NCBI GenBank assembly: GCA_034428935.1
Contig: DAOUHB010000166.1
Coordinates: 1-21,214 of the forward strand
Length of the DNA stretch: 21,214 nt
Origin: JAAYZQ01 sp034428935
Lineage (GTDB): Bacteria; Chloroflexota; Anaerolineae; JAAYZQ01
Direction of reading: 5' to 3'
The notes under the pieces were generated by a model, which made no database searches, was not told the DNA's origin, and saw nothing but the letters and a program-made list of their open reading frames with translations. The translations under genes were made by a program, and so were the position numbers. Shown here piece by piece: positions 7,038 through 14,413 of the stretch. Position 1 is the stretch's first letter, and every line of letters begins with the position of its first letter.

Positions 7038-8540
7038 TTAGACGAACAACTGGAAGTCCAGCTCTTCGTCCTTGTGGCGAGCGTCGGCCGACTCGCAGAC
7101 GCGCTTGATCTCCTGGAACATCTTTTCGTCCATCAGGGGCTCGGTCTCGGCCTCGAGCAGCTCGACGACGCGCTCGTGGACGCGATCGCGGTAGCTCTTG
7201 CTGCCGGCGGCCGTCCAGTTCTCCCAGTTGAGGCGGTCCGTCAGCTTGGGCCGCCAGATCTCGGTCTTGAAGCGCGTGTAGGTGTGGTCGTGCTCCAGGT
7301 AGTGGCCGCCCGGGCCGACCGTGTCCATGACGTCCAGGGCCTTGGTGGCGTCGTCCACCGGGATGCCGCGCAGGATGCGCTTCACCCGGTCGATGATCTC
7401 GTCCGAGGCGACCATCATCTCTGCCGAGCTGGTCAGGCCCTGCTCCAAGTAGCCCACGTCGTGGATCATGTTTCCGCCGATGAGGCCCGCCGTGGCGATG
7501 TTGATCGTCGCCTCCATCGCCGCCTGCTCGTCAAACATCTTGGCGTCGGAGCAGCCCGCCGTCTCGTACTCGGGCACGCCCAGCCACTTGGTGATGTCTG
7601 TGTAGGCCGCGCTCAGCAGCGCCATCTCCGGCGAGCCGTAGCAGTAGACCGTCGTCTGCATGTCCATGTTGGACATCAGGCCGCCGATGATCAGCGGCGC
7701 CCCCGGCTTGACCGTCTGGCTCAACACGATGCCAAACAGGCTCTCCGTCAGCGCCTGGACCGCCGTCCCGGCCAGCGTGCAGGGCGACGTCGCGCCCGCC
7801 AGCGGGCAGGGCGTGTAGACGAACGGGATCTCGTGCTCCGAGGCGAACAGCAGCTTCTGCACCACCTCCTCGCTGTGGCTCAGGGGCGACACCGGCTCGA
7901 TGTACAGCGAAAAGATCGGTCCCTTCCGCCATTCTTCCTTGCCGCCCACCCGGATGTAGGCCATCTCCAACTGGTCGCGCAGCCCGTCAATGTCCACCGC
8001 CGTGATGTTGATGGGCTTGTTGGTCCCTTCCAGCATCGCCAGGTACTGCCACCGGTCATAGGTGCCCACCTGCGTGTCCTGGACGATGCCCAGCGACATG
8101 TGAAAGTCGATGTTCGGCAGCGCCTGGGCCAGCTTGGCAAAGTTCTTCACGTCCTTGTACAGGGCGCGCCGGCGCTCGCCCGTGTAGGGGTCGATGGTAT
8201 AGGGCGTGTCGGAGCCGGACCCGAAGTAGAGCGAGTCCTTGTACAGCTCCATCTTGTGCTTGCGGTCGGGGCCGATGACCACCACCTTGCGCGGCAGCGT
8301 CGCCAGCGCCTTGTCCACCAACCAGGGCGGAATCTTGACCAGGCTGTTGTCCGCCTGCGTGTCCTCGACGATGGCCCCGCCCTCGTATGCAACTCGCACG
8401 CCTTCCGGTTCGTAAACCCGAACGCCCGTCTCGTAGAGCACGGAGAGGGCCGAGTAGTAGATGGCCTCGATCTCGTCTTCGGTGAGAACCTGGAATGTCG
8501 GCGTGGCGTTCACAGTATAATTCGTTTTTCGTACTTGCAT
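7038..8540 (-). CDS. MttB-family (trimethylamine methyltransferase family) protein C, non-pyrrolysine
   Basis: This 500-aa open MttB-family protein has no amber codon. Motifs are LAGATSPCTLAG at 247-258, NMDMQTT at 291-297, AGCSDAKMFDEQAAME at 328-343 and VGPGGHYLEHDHT at 408-420, followed by the usual C-terminal LTDR..WENW segment. It should transfer a methyl group from a methylated amine to a cognate corrinoid protein in the cytoplasm. The ATG at 8540 follows AGGAGAAGG. An ATG-like start 10 codons upstream is less well placed. It lies 26 bases after the DUF1638-type gene, in a block that also carries both corrinoid genes. It resembles protein B more than proteins A or D around the EQA(A/I)xE segment. 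The substrate is not assignable. Confidence 0.92.
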   Translation of the reverse strand: MQVRKTNYTVNATPTFQVLTEDEIEAIYYSALSVLYETGVRVYEPEGVRVAYEGGAIVEDTQADNSLVKIPPWLVDKALATLPRKVVVIGPDRKHKMELYKDSLYFGSGSDTPYTIDPYTGERRRALYKDVKNFAKLAQALPNIDFHMSLGIVQDTQVGTYDRWQYLAMLEGTNKPINITAVDIDGLRDQLEMAYIRVGGKEEWRKGPIFSLYIEPVSPLSHSEEVVQKLLFASEHEIPFVYTPCPLAGATSPCTLAGTAVQALTESLFGIVLSQTVKPGAPLIIGGLMSNMDMQTTVYCYGSPEMALLSAAYTDITKWLGVPEYETAGCSDAKMFDEQAAMEATINIATAGLIGGNMIHDVGYLEQGLTSSAEMMVASDEIIDRVKRILRGIPVDDATKALDVMDTVGPGGHYLEHDHTYTRFKTEIWRPKLTDRLNWENWTAAGSKSYRDRVHERVVELLEAETEPLMDEKMFQEIKRVCESADARHKDEELDFQLFV

Positions 8541-8566
8541 GGTTCCTTCTCCTATTAGATTGGCGA

Positions 8567-9307
8567 TCACCGCATGAACTGCTCTTGCCGGATCTCTCCT
8601 CCGGGCGGAATGACCAGAAAGTCAGCGCTCGCATCGGCCGCGTCCAGGTTGGAGGCCGTGGCCACAAAGCGCCGCACGTAGTCGTCGGAGCCCAGGCGCT
8701 CTTCGAAGCGCATGCCCCATCGCTCGCAAAAGCGGGCGACTTCCAGGGCCTGCTCACGATAGGCGTCCAGGTCCTCCTGGTTCTGGGCCACCAGCACCAG
8801 CCGCTCATAGTGCCGGTACTGCTGGTCCATGATCCAGGCCGCCTGCTCCGCGCCGTACTTGGGCTCGTACTCCTGGTACTCTTTCAGCGGATGGCTTCCA
8901 GATTCCAGCCACCCCTTGCTCAGGTAGTACGTGCCCGGCACCGCCTCGAACTCCCGGATATAGTCCCGGTGCGAGCCCAGAAGCAGCGCGATGCAGTCGT
9001 CCACCCGCGGCACGAGGAGGATGTGCTTCCCCGCCCGCAGGCCCTTCAGACCGTTGCCGCACAGCCCGTAGCCGAGCATGACCACGCTCGGCTCCTCGAT
9101 CCCATCCAGGATCTCCTGGAGCGCGGGCGTCATCTTGCCCGGCACCCTGTGCAGCCCGTAGTCCATGAAGGTGACTTGCTGCGCCATGCCGTCGGGCAGC
9201 AGGCGAACGAGCATGTCCTGCAACACCTGGCAGGACACGACCACGACGGGTCGTTCCCCCACGGTCTTGAACGAAGTGAAAGGCGATGATCCGGAGCCGT
9301 TCATCAT
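8567..9307 (-). CDS. DUF1638-type protein, associated with corrinoid methyltransferases
   Basis: This 246-aa protein carries the pattern I associate with DUF1638: a cysteine in VVVVSCQVLQ (C26), HRVPGKM (H53), LGYGLCGNGLKGL (C83), VPRVDDCIALLLGS (C105) and GTYYLSKGW at 125-133. The conserved Cys/His set suggests a metal or cofactor site. The biochemical role is unknown. DUF1638 genes are, from my recollection, often found beside corrinoid-dependent methyltransferase genes in methanogens and acetogens. Here it sits 11 bases after corrinoid protein B and 26 bases before MttB-family gene C, which fits. Two adjacent ATGs (9307, 9304) lack a strong ribosome binding site, so translational coupling to the corrinoid gene is likely. 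The first about 18 residues precede the conserved region. Confidence 0.82.
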   Translation of the reverse strand: MMNGSGSSPFTSFKTVGERPVVVVSCQVLQDMLVRLLPDGMAQQVTFMDYGLHRVPGKMTPALQEILDGIEEPSVVMLGYGLCGNGLKGLRAGKHILLVPRVDDCIALLLGSHRDYIREFEAVPGTYYLSKGWLESGSHPLKEYQEYEPKYGAEQAAWIMDQQYRHYERLVLVAQNQEDLDAYREQALEVARFCERWGMRFEERLGSDDYVRRFVATASNLDAADASADFLVIPPGGEIRQEQFMR

Positions 9308-9318
9308 GATCCGCGGTG

Positions 9319-9960
9319 CTAGGCCGCGCCGACAAACTTCTTGGCCAGTTCGGTGCCAGAGGGCGCGTTGGAGCCATAGCCGTCGGCCCCGATGCGCTCC
9401 GAAAAGGCCGCGTCCACGGGCGCGCCACCGACCATGATCTTGACCCGGTCGCGCAGGCCGGCCTCTTCGATGGCCTTGATGGTGTGGGCCATGGCCCGCA
9501 TCGTCGTCGTCAACATGGCCGACATGCCCACCACGTCCGGCTGGTGCTCCTTGATGGCTTCGACAAACTTTTCCGGGTCGGCGTTGAAACCGATGTCAAT
9601 GATCTCAAAGCCCGCACCCTCGCACATCATGTTCACCAGGTTCTTGCCGATGTCGTGCAGGTCTCCCTTGACGGTGCCCATCACGATCTTGCCGATGAGC
9701 TTTACCCCGCTGGCCACCAGGTGCGGCCGCAGGACCTGAAGGCCCGCCTGCATGGCGTCGGCCGACATGAGGACCTCCGGCACGAACATGTCGCCGGCCT
9801 TGAACCGGACACCGACCTCGCCCATGCCCACAACCATGGCATTGTCCAGGACCTCTTTGGACGTCGTGCCCTGGTCCAGGCACTTTTGCACCAGTTGGGC
9901 CGTCTTTTCCGGATCGCCTTCCATGATGGCGGTTGAAATGCGCTCGTATAGTCTACTCAT
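9319..9960 (-). CDS. Corrinoid (B12-binding) methyltransferase protein B, MttC/MtbC-like
   Basis: This 213-aa protein has the two domains of methylamine corrinoid proteins: an N-terminal helical cap at about 1-88 and a Rossmann-like B12 domain at about 90-210. The signature GDLHDIGKN gives D100, H102 and G105, with H102 the expected lower axial cobalt ligand. S147-A-M-L150 and VGGAP at 177-181 complete the B12 site. It would accept a methyl group from an MttB-family partner as methyl-Co(III). Length and spacing are normal. The ATG at 9960 follows AGGAG at 7 bases. It starts 10 bases after the stop of MttB-family gene B and is followed 11 bases later by the DUF1638-type gene, so these are probably one functional unit. 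Confidence 0.95.
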   Translation of the reverse strand: MSRLYERISTAIMEGDPEKTAQLVQKCLDQGTTSKEVLDNAMVVGMGEVGVRFKAGDMFVPEVLMSADAMQAGLQVLRPHLVASGVKLIGKIVMGTVKGDLHDIGKNLVNMMCEGAGFEIIDIGFNADPEKFVEAIKEHQPDVVGMSAMLTTTMRAMAHTIKAIEEAGLRDRVKIMVGGAPVDAAFSERIGADGYGSNAPSGTELAKKFVGAA

Positions 9961-9970
9961 CTTGTATCTC

Positions 9971-11428
9971 CTAATTCTTGACCCGTTCTTCGGCTTCGGC
10001 AAGGACCTTCTCGATGACTTTTTCCGTCTCCGGCTTGATGGGCGACGGCTTGTGGGTGGCCAGGATGTCTTGGACGCGGGCCACCGTGCGGTCCTTGAAC
10101 GTCGTCTTGCCCATCATCTCCCATTCCTCAAAGTTGCGGCGGTCGCAGAGCTTGGGATACCAGAACTCGGTCTTGTAGAAGTTGCGGGTGTGCTGCTGCC
10201 GCAGGTAGTGGCCGTTGGGCCCCACCGCCTTGATGACGTCCACCGCCAGCGTCTCGGGCGTGACCTCGATACCGCGCGTGATCCGCCGCGAGTAGCCGAT
10301 GGCCTCGTCCATGGCCACGAGCTGGAAGACCGACCCCGTCATGGCGCTCTCGGTGTAGCCCACGTCGTGGCACAGGTCGCCGCCACTCAGTGCCGAGAAA
10401 AAGACCGCCATGGAGCCTTCGATGATGGCCTGCTCGTCAAAGCACTTCGAGTCGGTGCAGCCGCCCGTCTGCCACAGCGGAAGCCCGGCAAAGTGCGCCA
10501 GCTCGGTGAGGCCGGCCATCATCAGCGGCAGCTCGGGCGCGCCGTAGGCCAGGATCATGCTGCTCATGTCCATGACCGACAGCACCCCACCCATGATAAA
10601 GGGCAGGCCCGGCTGCAGCGTCTGCGCCAGCGTGAGGCCCATCCACGACTCGGCCGCCGCCTGCGTGATGATGCCCGCTGGGGTCACCGGGGCGGTGCCG
10701 CCGGCAATGGGGCAGGGCGTGAACACCAGGGGAATGCGGTGCCGTGCCGCAAAGATGAGCTTGTCCAGCGCCTCGAAGGTGCTTACCAGCGGCGAGAGCG
10801 GCTCGCAGTAGTGGACATAGTTGGGCCGCCTCTCAAAGGCCGCCTGCCCGCCCGCCTCGGCCACGGCGATCTCGTGGATGCCGGCCGAGTCAAAGCGGTC
10901 GTACGACCAGGCGACGATGGGCTTGCTGGTGTTGGGGAACATGCCCGCGAACTCGTACAGGGCGCCCAGCTCGTGGTGGACGTCGCCCACGGTGCCCAGC
11001 GACTCGCAAAAGTCGATGTTTGGCAGGGCGTCGACGATGGTGGCCACCGGCGGTACGTCGGTCTTGACGTAGGGCCGGCGCTCCATGGTCTCGATGTCGA
11101 TAAAGTTGGGGCAGGTGGGGCCAGGGCCAAAGTGCGCCCGGCCGGGCCCGATGTGGATGTCGTGCTTCGGGTTGCCGTCGCGGGCCCACAGCGTGAACGA
11201 CCGCGGGGCCTTGGCCAGGGCGTCCTTGACCATGTAGGAAGGCAGCCGCACGCGCAGCCCTTCCACCCAGGCGCCCGCCTTTTTCAGGACGTCTCGTGCT
11301 TCGTCGTGGTACACGTCCAGACCAGTGTATTCGAGCACGTGGAGCACGCCCTCGAACAGCTCCTCGAGTTGCTCGTCGGAGAGCATCTGGAAGCGTACGC
11401 CGGAATTGACTGGATAGTTTGTCCTCAT
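9971..11428 (-). CDS. MttB-family (trimethylamine methyltransferase family) protein B, non-pyrrolysine
   Basis: This 485-aa protein has no in-frame amber codon. Landmarks are AGGTAPVTPAG at 242-252, MDMSSM at 286-291, GGCTDSKCFDEQAIIE at 322-337 and VGPNGHYLRQQHT at about 402-414. Here the usual GPGG is GPNG. It should catalyse methyl transfer from a methylated amine to a corrinoid protein, most simply one of its two neighbours (corrinoid protein A upstream, B downstream). The ATG at 11428 follows AAGGAG at 9 bases. A start 15 codons earlier would leave a non-family N-terminus. It has several extra cysteines (for example in TPCP, GGCTDSKC and DLCHD), which may matter for metal or redox chemistry. 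That last point is inference. Confidence 0.92.
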   Translation of the reverse strand: MRTNYPVNSGVRFQMLSDEQLEELFEGVLHVLEYTGLDVYHDEARDVLKKAGAWVEGLRVRLPSYMVKDALAKAPRSFTLWARDGNPKHDIHIGPGRAHFGPGPTCPNFIDIETMERRPYVKTDVPPVATIVDALPNIDFCESLGTVGDVHHELGALYEFAGMFPNTSKPIVAWSYDRFDSAGIHEIAVAEAGGQAAFERRPNYVHYCEPLSPLVSTFEALDKLIFAARHRIPLVFTPCPIAGGTAPVTPAGIITQAAAESWMGLTLAQTLQPGLPFIMGGVLSVMDMSSMILAYGAPELPLMMAGLTELAHFAGLPLWQTGGCTDSKCFDEQAIIEGSMAVFFSALSGGDLCHDVGYTESAMTGSVFQLVAMDEAIGYSRRITRGIEVTPETLAVDVIKAVGPNGHYLRQQHTRNFYKTEFWYPKLCDRRNFEEWEMMGKTTFKDRTVARVQDILATHKPSPIKPETEKVIEKVLAEAEERVKN

Positions 11429-11488
11429 GGAGTGATTCTCCTTCTCTTGAGATGGAATTGGGGTCGAGGGCACGCCTCGACCTCAACC

Positions 11489-12127
11489 CTAGCTGGCCAG
11501 TAGCCTCTTGGCCAGGTCGGCCGCGCCCGCCGCGTTGGAGGCATAGCCATCGGCGCCGATCTGGTCGGCAAAGGTCTGGGTCACGGGCGCACCCCCGATG
11601 ATGATCTTGACCCGGTCGCGCAGGCCCGCCTCTTCGAGAACCTTGATGGTGCTCTCCATGGCGCGCATGGTCGTGGTCAGCAGCGCCGACATGCCGAGCA
11701 CGTCAGGCTCCCACTCCTTGACCGCTTCCACGAACTGCTCGGGCGCCACGTCCTTGCCGATGTCCTTGACCTCAAAGCCCCCGCCCTCGCACATCATGCC
11801 GACGAGGTTCTTGCCAATGTCGTGCAGGTCGCCCTTGACAGTGCCCAGCAGCACCTTGCCCGCGGTCTTGACGCCGCTCTCCACGAGCAGCGGCTTGATG
11901 ATGTCCATCGCGATCTGCATCGTCTTGGCCGAGCGCAGCACCTCGGGGACAAACATGTTGCCGGCTTTGAACTCGACGCCGACATAGTCCATGCCGGCCA
12001 TCAGGCCCTGGTTCAAGACCTGCTCGGCGTTCAGCCCCTCATCCAGGGCGTCCTCGGTGAGATCCTCGATGTCGTCGAGGTTGCCCTCGATGACAGCGGT
12101 CGAGATCTGTTCCAATAGTTCGCTCAT
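11489..12127 (-). CDS. Corrinoid (B12-binding) methyltransferase protein A, MttC/MtbC-like
   Basis: This 212-aa paralogue of the protein at 9319-9960 has the same domain layout and motif numbering: helical cap 1-88, GDLHDIGKN with D100, H102 and G105, SALL at 147-150 and IGGAP at 177-181. It is more acidic in the cap (EGNLDDIEDLTEDALDEG). Both paralogues keep all cobalamin ligand residues, so both look functional. It would carry methyl groups for the MttB-family proteins. The ATG at 12127 follows GGGAGAAGGA. The gene lies 60 bases upstream of MttB-family gene B and 124 bases after the CBS-domain gene. The 12128-12251 gap shows no gene and no clear hairpin. Confidence 0.95.
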   Translation of the reverse strand: MSELLEQISTAVIEGNLDDIEDLTEDALDEGLNAEQVLNQGLMAGMDYVGVEFKAGNMFVPEVLRSAKTMQIAMDIIKPLLVESGVKTAGKVLLGTVKGDLHDIGKNLVGMMCEGGGFEVKDIGKDVAPEQFVEAVKEWEPDVLGMSALLTTTMRAMESTIKVLEEAGLRDRVKIIIGGAPVTQTFADQIGADGYASNAAGAADLAKRLLAS

Positions 12128-12251
12128 CGTTCCTTCTCCCTCCAGAGATTAAGAATTGGTTGGTTAAAGGTCGTCGTGTTACTCCCTTGTAATCCCTTTC
12201 CGTAGTCGCTCACCTCCCGATAGTTGTCCAGTCGCGACCCAGGTCAAGTCA

Positions 12252-12902
12252 CTACTCCTCGATCTCGCGGATGTCGAGCACCTGGAGCACCAGCGGCTCG
12301 ACGGCCTCCAGGAGCTTTTCCCTGGAGATGTCGGCGACTTTCAAGATGCACCCCCACTGTTCGGGGTCTTCCGGCACGAACGAGTTGAGGGAGTGGATCA
12401 AGCCACCCGCCTCGCTGATGGCCGCGGTGATCTGGGCCATGGACCCCTTCACGTAGGGGGCCAGCACCGTCAACCTCAGGCCCGCCTCCTGGGCCATCAG
12501 CAACTCCAGGAACACGTCAAACAGGTCCGACTCGGTGATGATGCCCACCAGCTTGCCGCGGCGCACGACCGGTAGGCCGCCGACGTCGTGGTCGCGCATG
12601 AGGCGGGCGGCGTCCTCGATGGGCGCCTCCTCGTCCACGGTAATGACGTCCTTGGTCATGGTCGACCTGACCTTGACCTGGCTCAGGAGATAGGTCAGCT
12701 CCCAGACGTTCAGCGACGTCACCGACGACGGCGAGGCGTACAAGAGGTCCGACTCGGTGACGATGCCCACCAGCTTGCCCCTGGAATCGACCACGGGATA
12801 GCGGTGGACGCCGTCTTGCCGCATCTGGTCCAGCGCCTCGGCGATGGACACGTCGGGCCGAACGATGATAGGATCGGGTGTCATCCGGTATTTGACGAGC
12901 AT
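12252..12902 (-). CDS. CBS-domain pair protein with C-terminal ACT-like domain
   Basis: This 216-aa cytoplasmic protein has a CBS domain at about 4-57 (M7TPDPIIVRPDVSI ... VGIVTESDL), a second at about 80-131 (MTKDVITVDEEAPI ... VGIITESDL), and an ACT-like region at about 142-214 (LRLTVLAPYVKGSMAQITAAI). CBS pairs bind adenosyl ligands such as AMP, ATP or S-adenosylmethionine, and ACT domains bind amino acids. This architecture resembles AcuB-type sensor proteins, so an energy- or SAM-linked switch on the methyltransferase system is plausible but not shown. It lies between MttB-family gene A (80 bases upstream) and corrinoid gene A (124 bases downstream). There is no DNA-binding or enzymatic domain, so it probably acts by protein contact. 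Confidence 0.9.
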   Translation of the reverse strand: MLVKYRMTPDPIIVRPDVSIAEALDQMRQDGVHRYPVVDSRGKLVGIVTESDLLYASPSSVTSLNVWELTYLLSQVKVRSTMTKDVITVDEEAPIEDAARLMRDHDVGGLPVVRRGKLVGIITESDLFDVFLELLMAQEAGLRLTVLAPYVKGSMAQITAAISEAGGLIHSLNSFVPEDPEQWGCILKVADISREKLLEAVEPLVLQVLDIREIEE

Positions 12903-12937
12903 GTCTTAATCCTTTCTCTCATTCCAGGCTCCCCACT

Positions 12938-12959
12938 CCCTCCCCTCAGAGGGGGAGGG
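12938..12959. repeat. C-rich/G-rich hairpin in the gap between MttB-A and the CBS gene
   Basis: CCCTCCCCT at 12938-12946 pairs with AGGGGGAGGG at 12950-12959 with one bulged G and a 3-nt loop. It lies in the 80-base gap 12903-12982, with no U-tract behind it on the minus strand. Similar C/G-run sequence fills the gaps 540-622 and 3200-3275, so this may be a recurring intergenic composition feature and not a dedicated terminator. Confidence 0.5.
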
Positions 12960-12982
12960 GGGCGGAAAAGGGCCGGCGGCCA

Positions 12983-14401
12983 TCAGCGGGTCGCGGCCTC
13001 CACGTACTCCTGGAGCTGCCGGGCCGTCGTCGCGTCCAGGGGCGGATCGACGTGCTCGGCAACCAGCTTCTGCCAGCGCGTTCTGGCCCGCTCCACGGCA
13101 TCGCGCTGCCCGCCCTGGGTCCAGGCCTCCAGCCCCGCACGGTCGCACAGGTCCGGCTTCCAGAACTCCTTGCGGCAGCGCTTCACGGTCTGGGGCTCGG
13201 TCAGGAAATTGCCGCCCGGCCCCACCTTGGCGACCACGTCATAGGCCAGGGTGTCGGGGTCGACGACGATGCCCTGCCGGAAGCGACGGACCATGCCGCA
13301 CATCTCGTCGTCCAGCACGAGCTTTTCGATGGACGTCGCCAGGTACGAGGTCAGGATCCCCCCCGCGTGCAGGATAAAGTCGACGCCGCTGTTGACCGTC
13401 GTCAGCAGGCTCATCATCGACTCAAAGCCCGCCTGGGCGTCGGGGAAGCTGGCGTCGGTCAGGGCGCCGCCACTGCGCGAGGGCAGCTTGTAAAAGCGCG
13501 CCAGGTCGGCGTGGGCGGCGATCATCTGCGACAGCTCGGGGCTGCCGATGGCCAGGGCCCCCGACTTCATGTCAATGTTCGTCGACGTCGAGCCAAAGAC
13601 CACCGGGGTGCCCGGGCTGACGAGCTGCGTCAGGGCGATGCCCGCCAGCAGCTCGGCCGTCTGGGCGGCCAGGACGCCGGCCAGGGTGATGGGGCCCGTC
13701 GAGCCGCCCATCATCAGCGCCGCGATCACCAGCGGCTGGCGTGCCCGGGCAAAGGTCAGCAGCGCGTCCAGCATCTCGGTGCTGTAGCCCAGGGGGCTGA
13801 GGCTGTTGATGAGGCTGATGGTCACGTACTTGTCCTCGGCGGCGCTCGTGCCGACGTCGTCGCCAAGGAGGATGCGGGCCATCCGCAGCGTGTGCTCGGC
13901 GCCCTTTTTCCCCGCCGTGCTGCCGATGAAGGCCTTGTCCGAATGGACCATGTGGGCGTGGAGCATCCGCACCGGCGACGCGTCGGGCTCCACGAGGAGG
14001 TGGCCGCTCATGTCCTGGTTGGGCAGCGCCTGGACTAGCTTGACCAGCGTCACATAGTCGTCCAGGGTCGGGGCGCGTTTGCCCACCCAGCGCAGGCCGT
14101 CGCTCCCGGGCGCGGCGTCGACCAGAAAGGGCGCGCCGTAGCAGGGAGCAAAGACCGGCTCGCCGCCGCCAATCGTCACGTTCCGCTCCGGGTTGCGCGC
14201 CTGGATCGTGAACTGCTTTGGCACGGACTCCAGGGCCGCGAGCAACTGCCTTTCCGTCCAAAAGGTGCGAGAGCCGTCCACCCGCACGCCGTGGCTGCCA
14301 AGGACCTCCAGCGCCTCGGGGTGCGGAAACTCGACACCTACGTTCTCCAGCAGCTTCATGCTGGTCTGGTGGATCTGTTGAATCTCCTGATCGTTGAGCA
14401 A
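12983..14401 (-). CDS. MttB-family (trimethylamine methyltransferase family) protein A, non-pyrrolysine
   Basis: This 472-aa protein, with no amber codon, is the most canonical of the four family members here: MGGSTGPITLAG at 231-242, NIDMKSG at 275-281, GGALTDASFPDAQAGFE at 311-327 and VGPGGNFL at 393-400. Where the other three have G-C-S/T-D, this one has A-L-T-D, so it lacks that cysteine. It would demethylate a methylated amine onto a corrinoid protein. The start is TTG at 14401, with AAAGGAG 7 bases upstream inside the end of the FAD oxidoreductase gene, and the upstream stop is 12 bases away. An ATG 7 bases upstream is out of frame. Coupling to the oxidoreductase suggests that the two enzymes act on successive methyl groups of one substrate (inference). 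Confidence 0.9.
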   Translation of the reverse strand: MLNDQEIQQIHQTSMKLLENVGVEFPHPEALEVLGSHGVRVDGSRTFWTERQLLAALESVPKQFTIQARNPERNVTIGGGEPVFAPCYGAPFLVDAAPGSDGLRWVGKRAPTLDDYVTLVKLVQALPNQDMSGHLLVEPDASPVRMLHAHMVHSDKAFIGSTAGKKGAEHTLRMARILLGDDVGTSAAEDKYVTISLINSLSPLGYSTEMLDALLTFARARQPLVIAALMMGGSTGPITLAGVLAAQTAELLAGIALTQLVSPGTPVVFGSTSTNIDMKSGALAIGSPELSQMIAAHADLARFYKLPSRSGGALTDASFPDAQAGFESMMSLLTTVNSGVDFILHAGGILTSYLATSIEKLVLDDEMCGMVRRFRQGIVVDPDTLAYDVVAKVGPGGNFLTEPQTVKRCRKEFWKPDLCDRAGLEAWTQGGQRDAVERARTRWQKLVAEHVDPPLDATTARQLQEYVEAATR

Positions 14402-14413
14402 ATCATCACTCCT

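Noticed and set aside
623..14401. Pyrrolysine-dependent methylamine methyltransferases
   Set aside because: All four MttB-family frames are full length with no internal amber codon, and no pyl genes are in the window, so they belong to the non-pyrrolysine branch.
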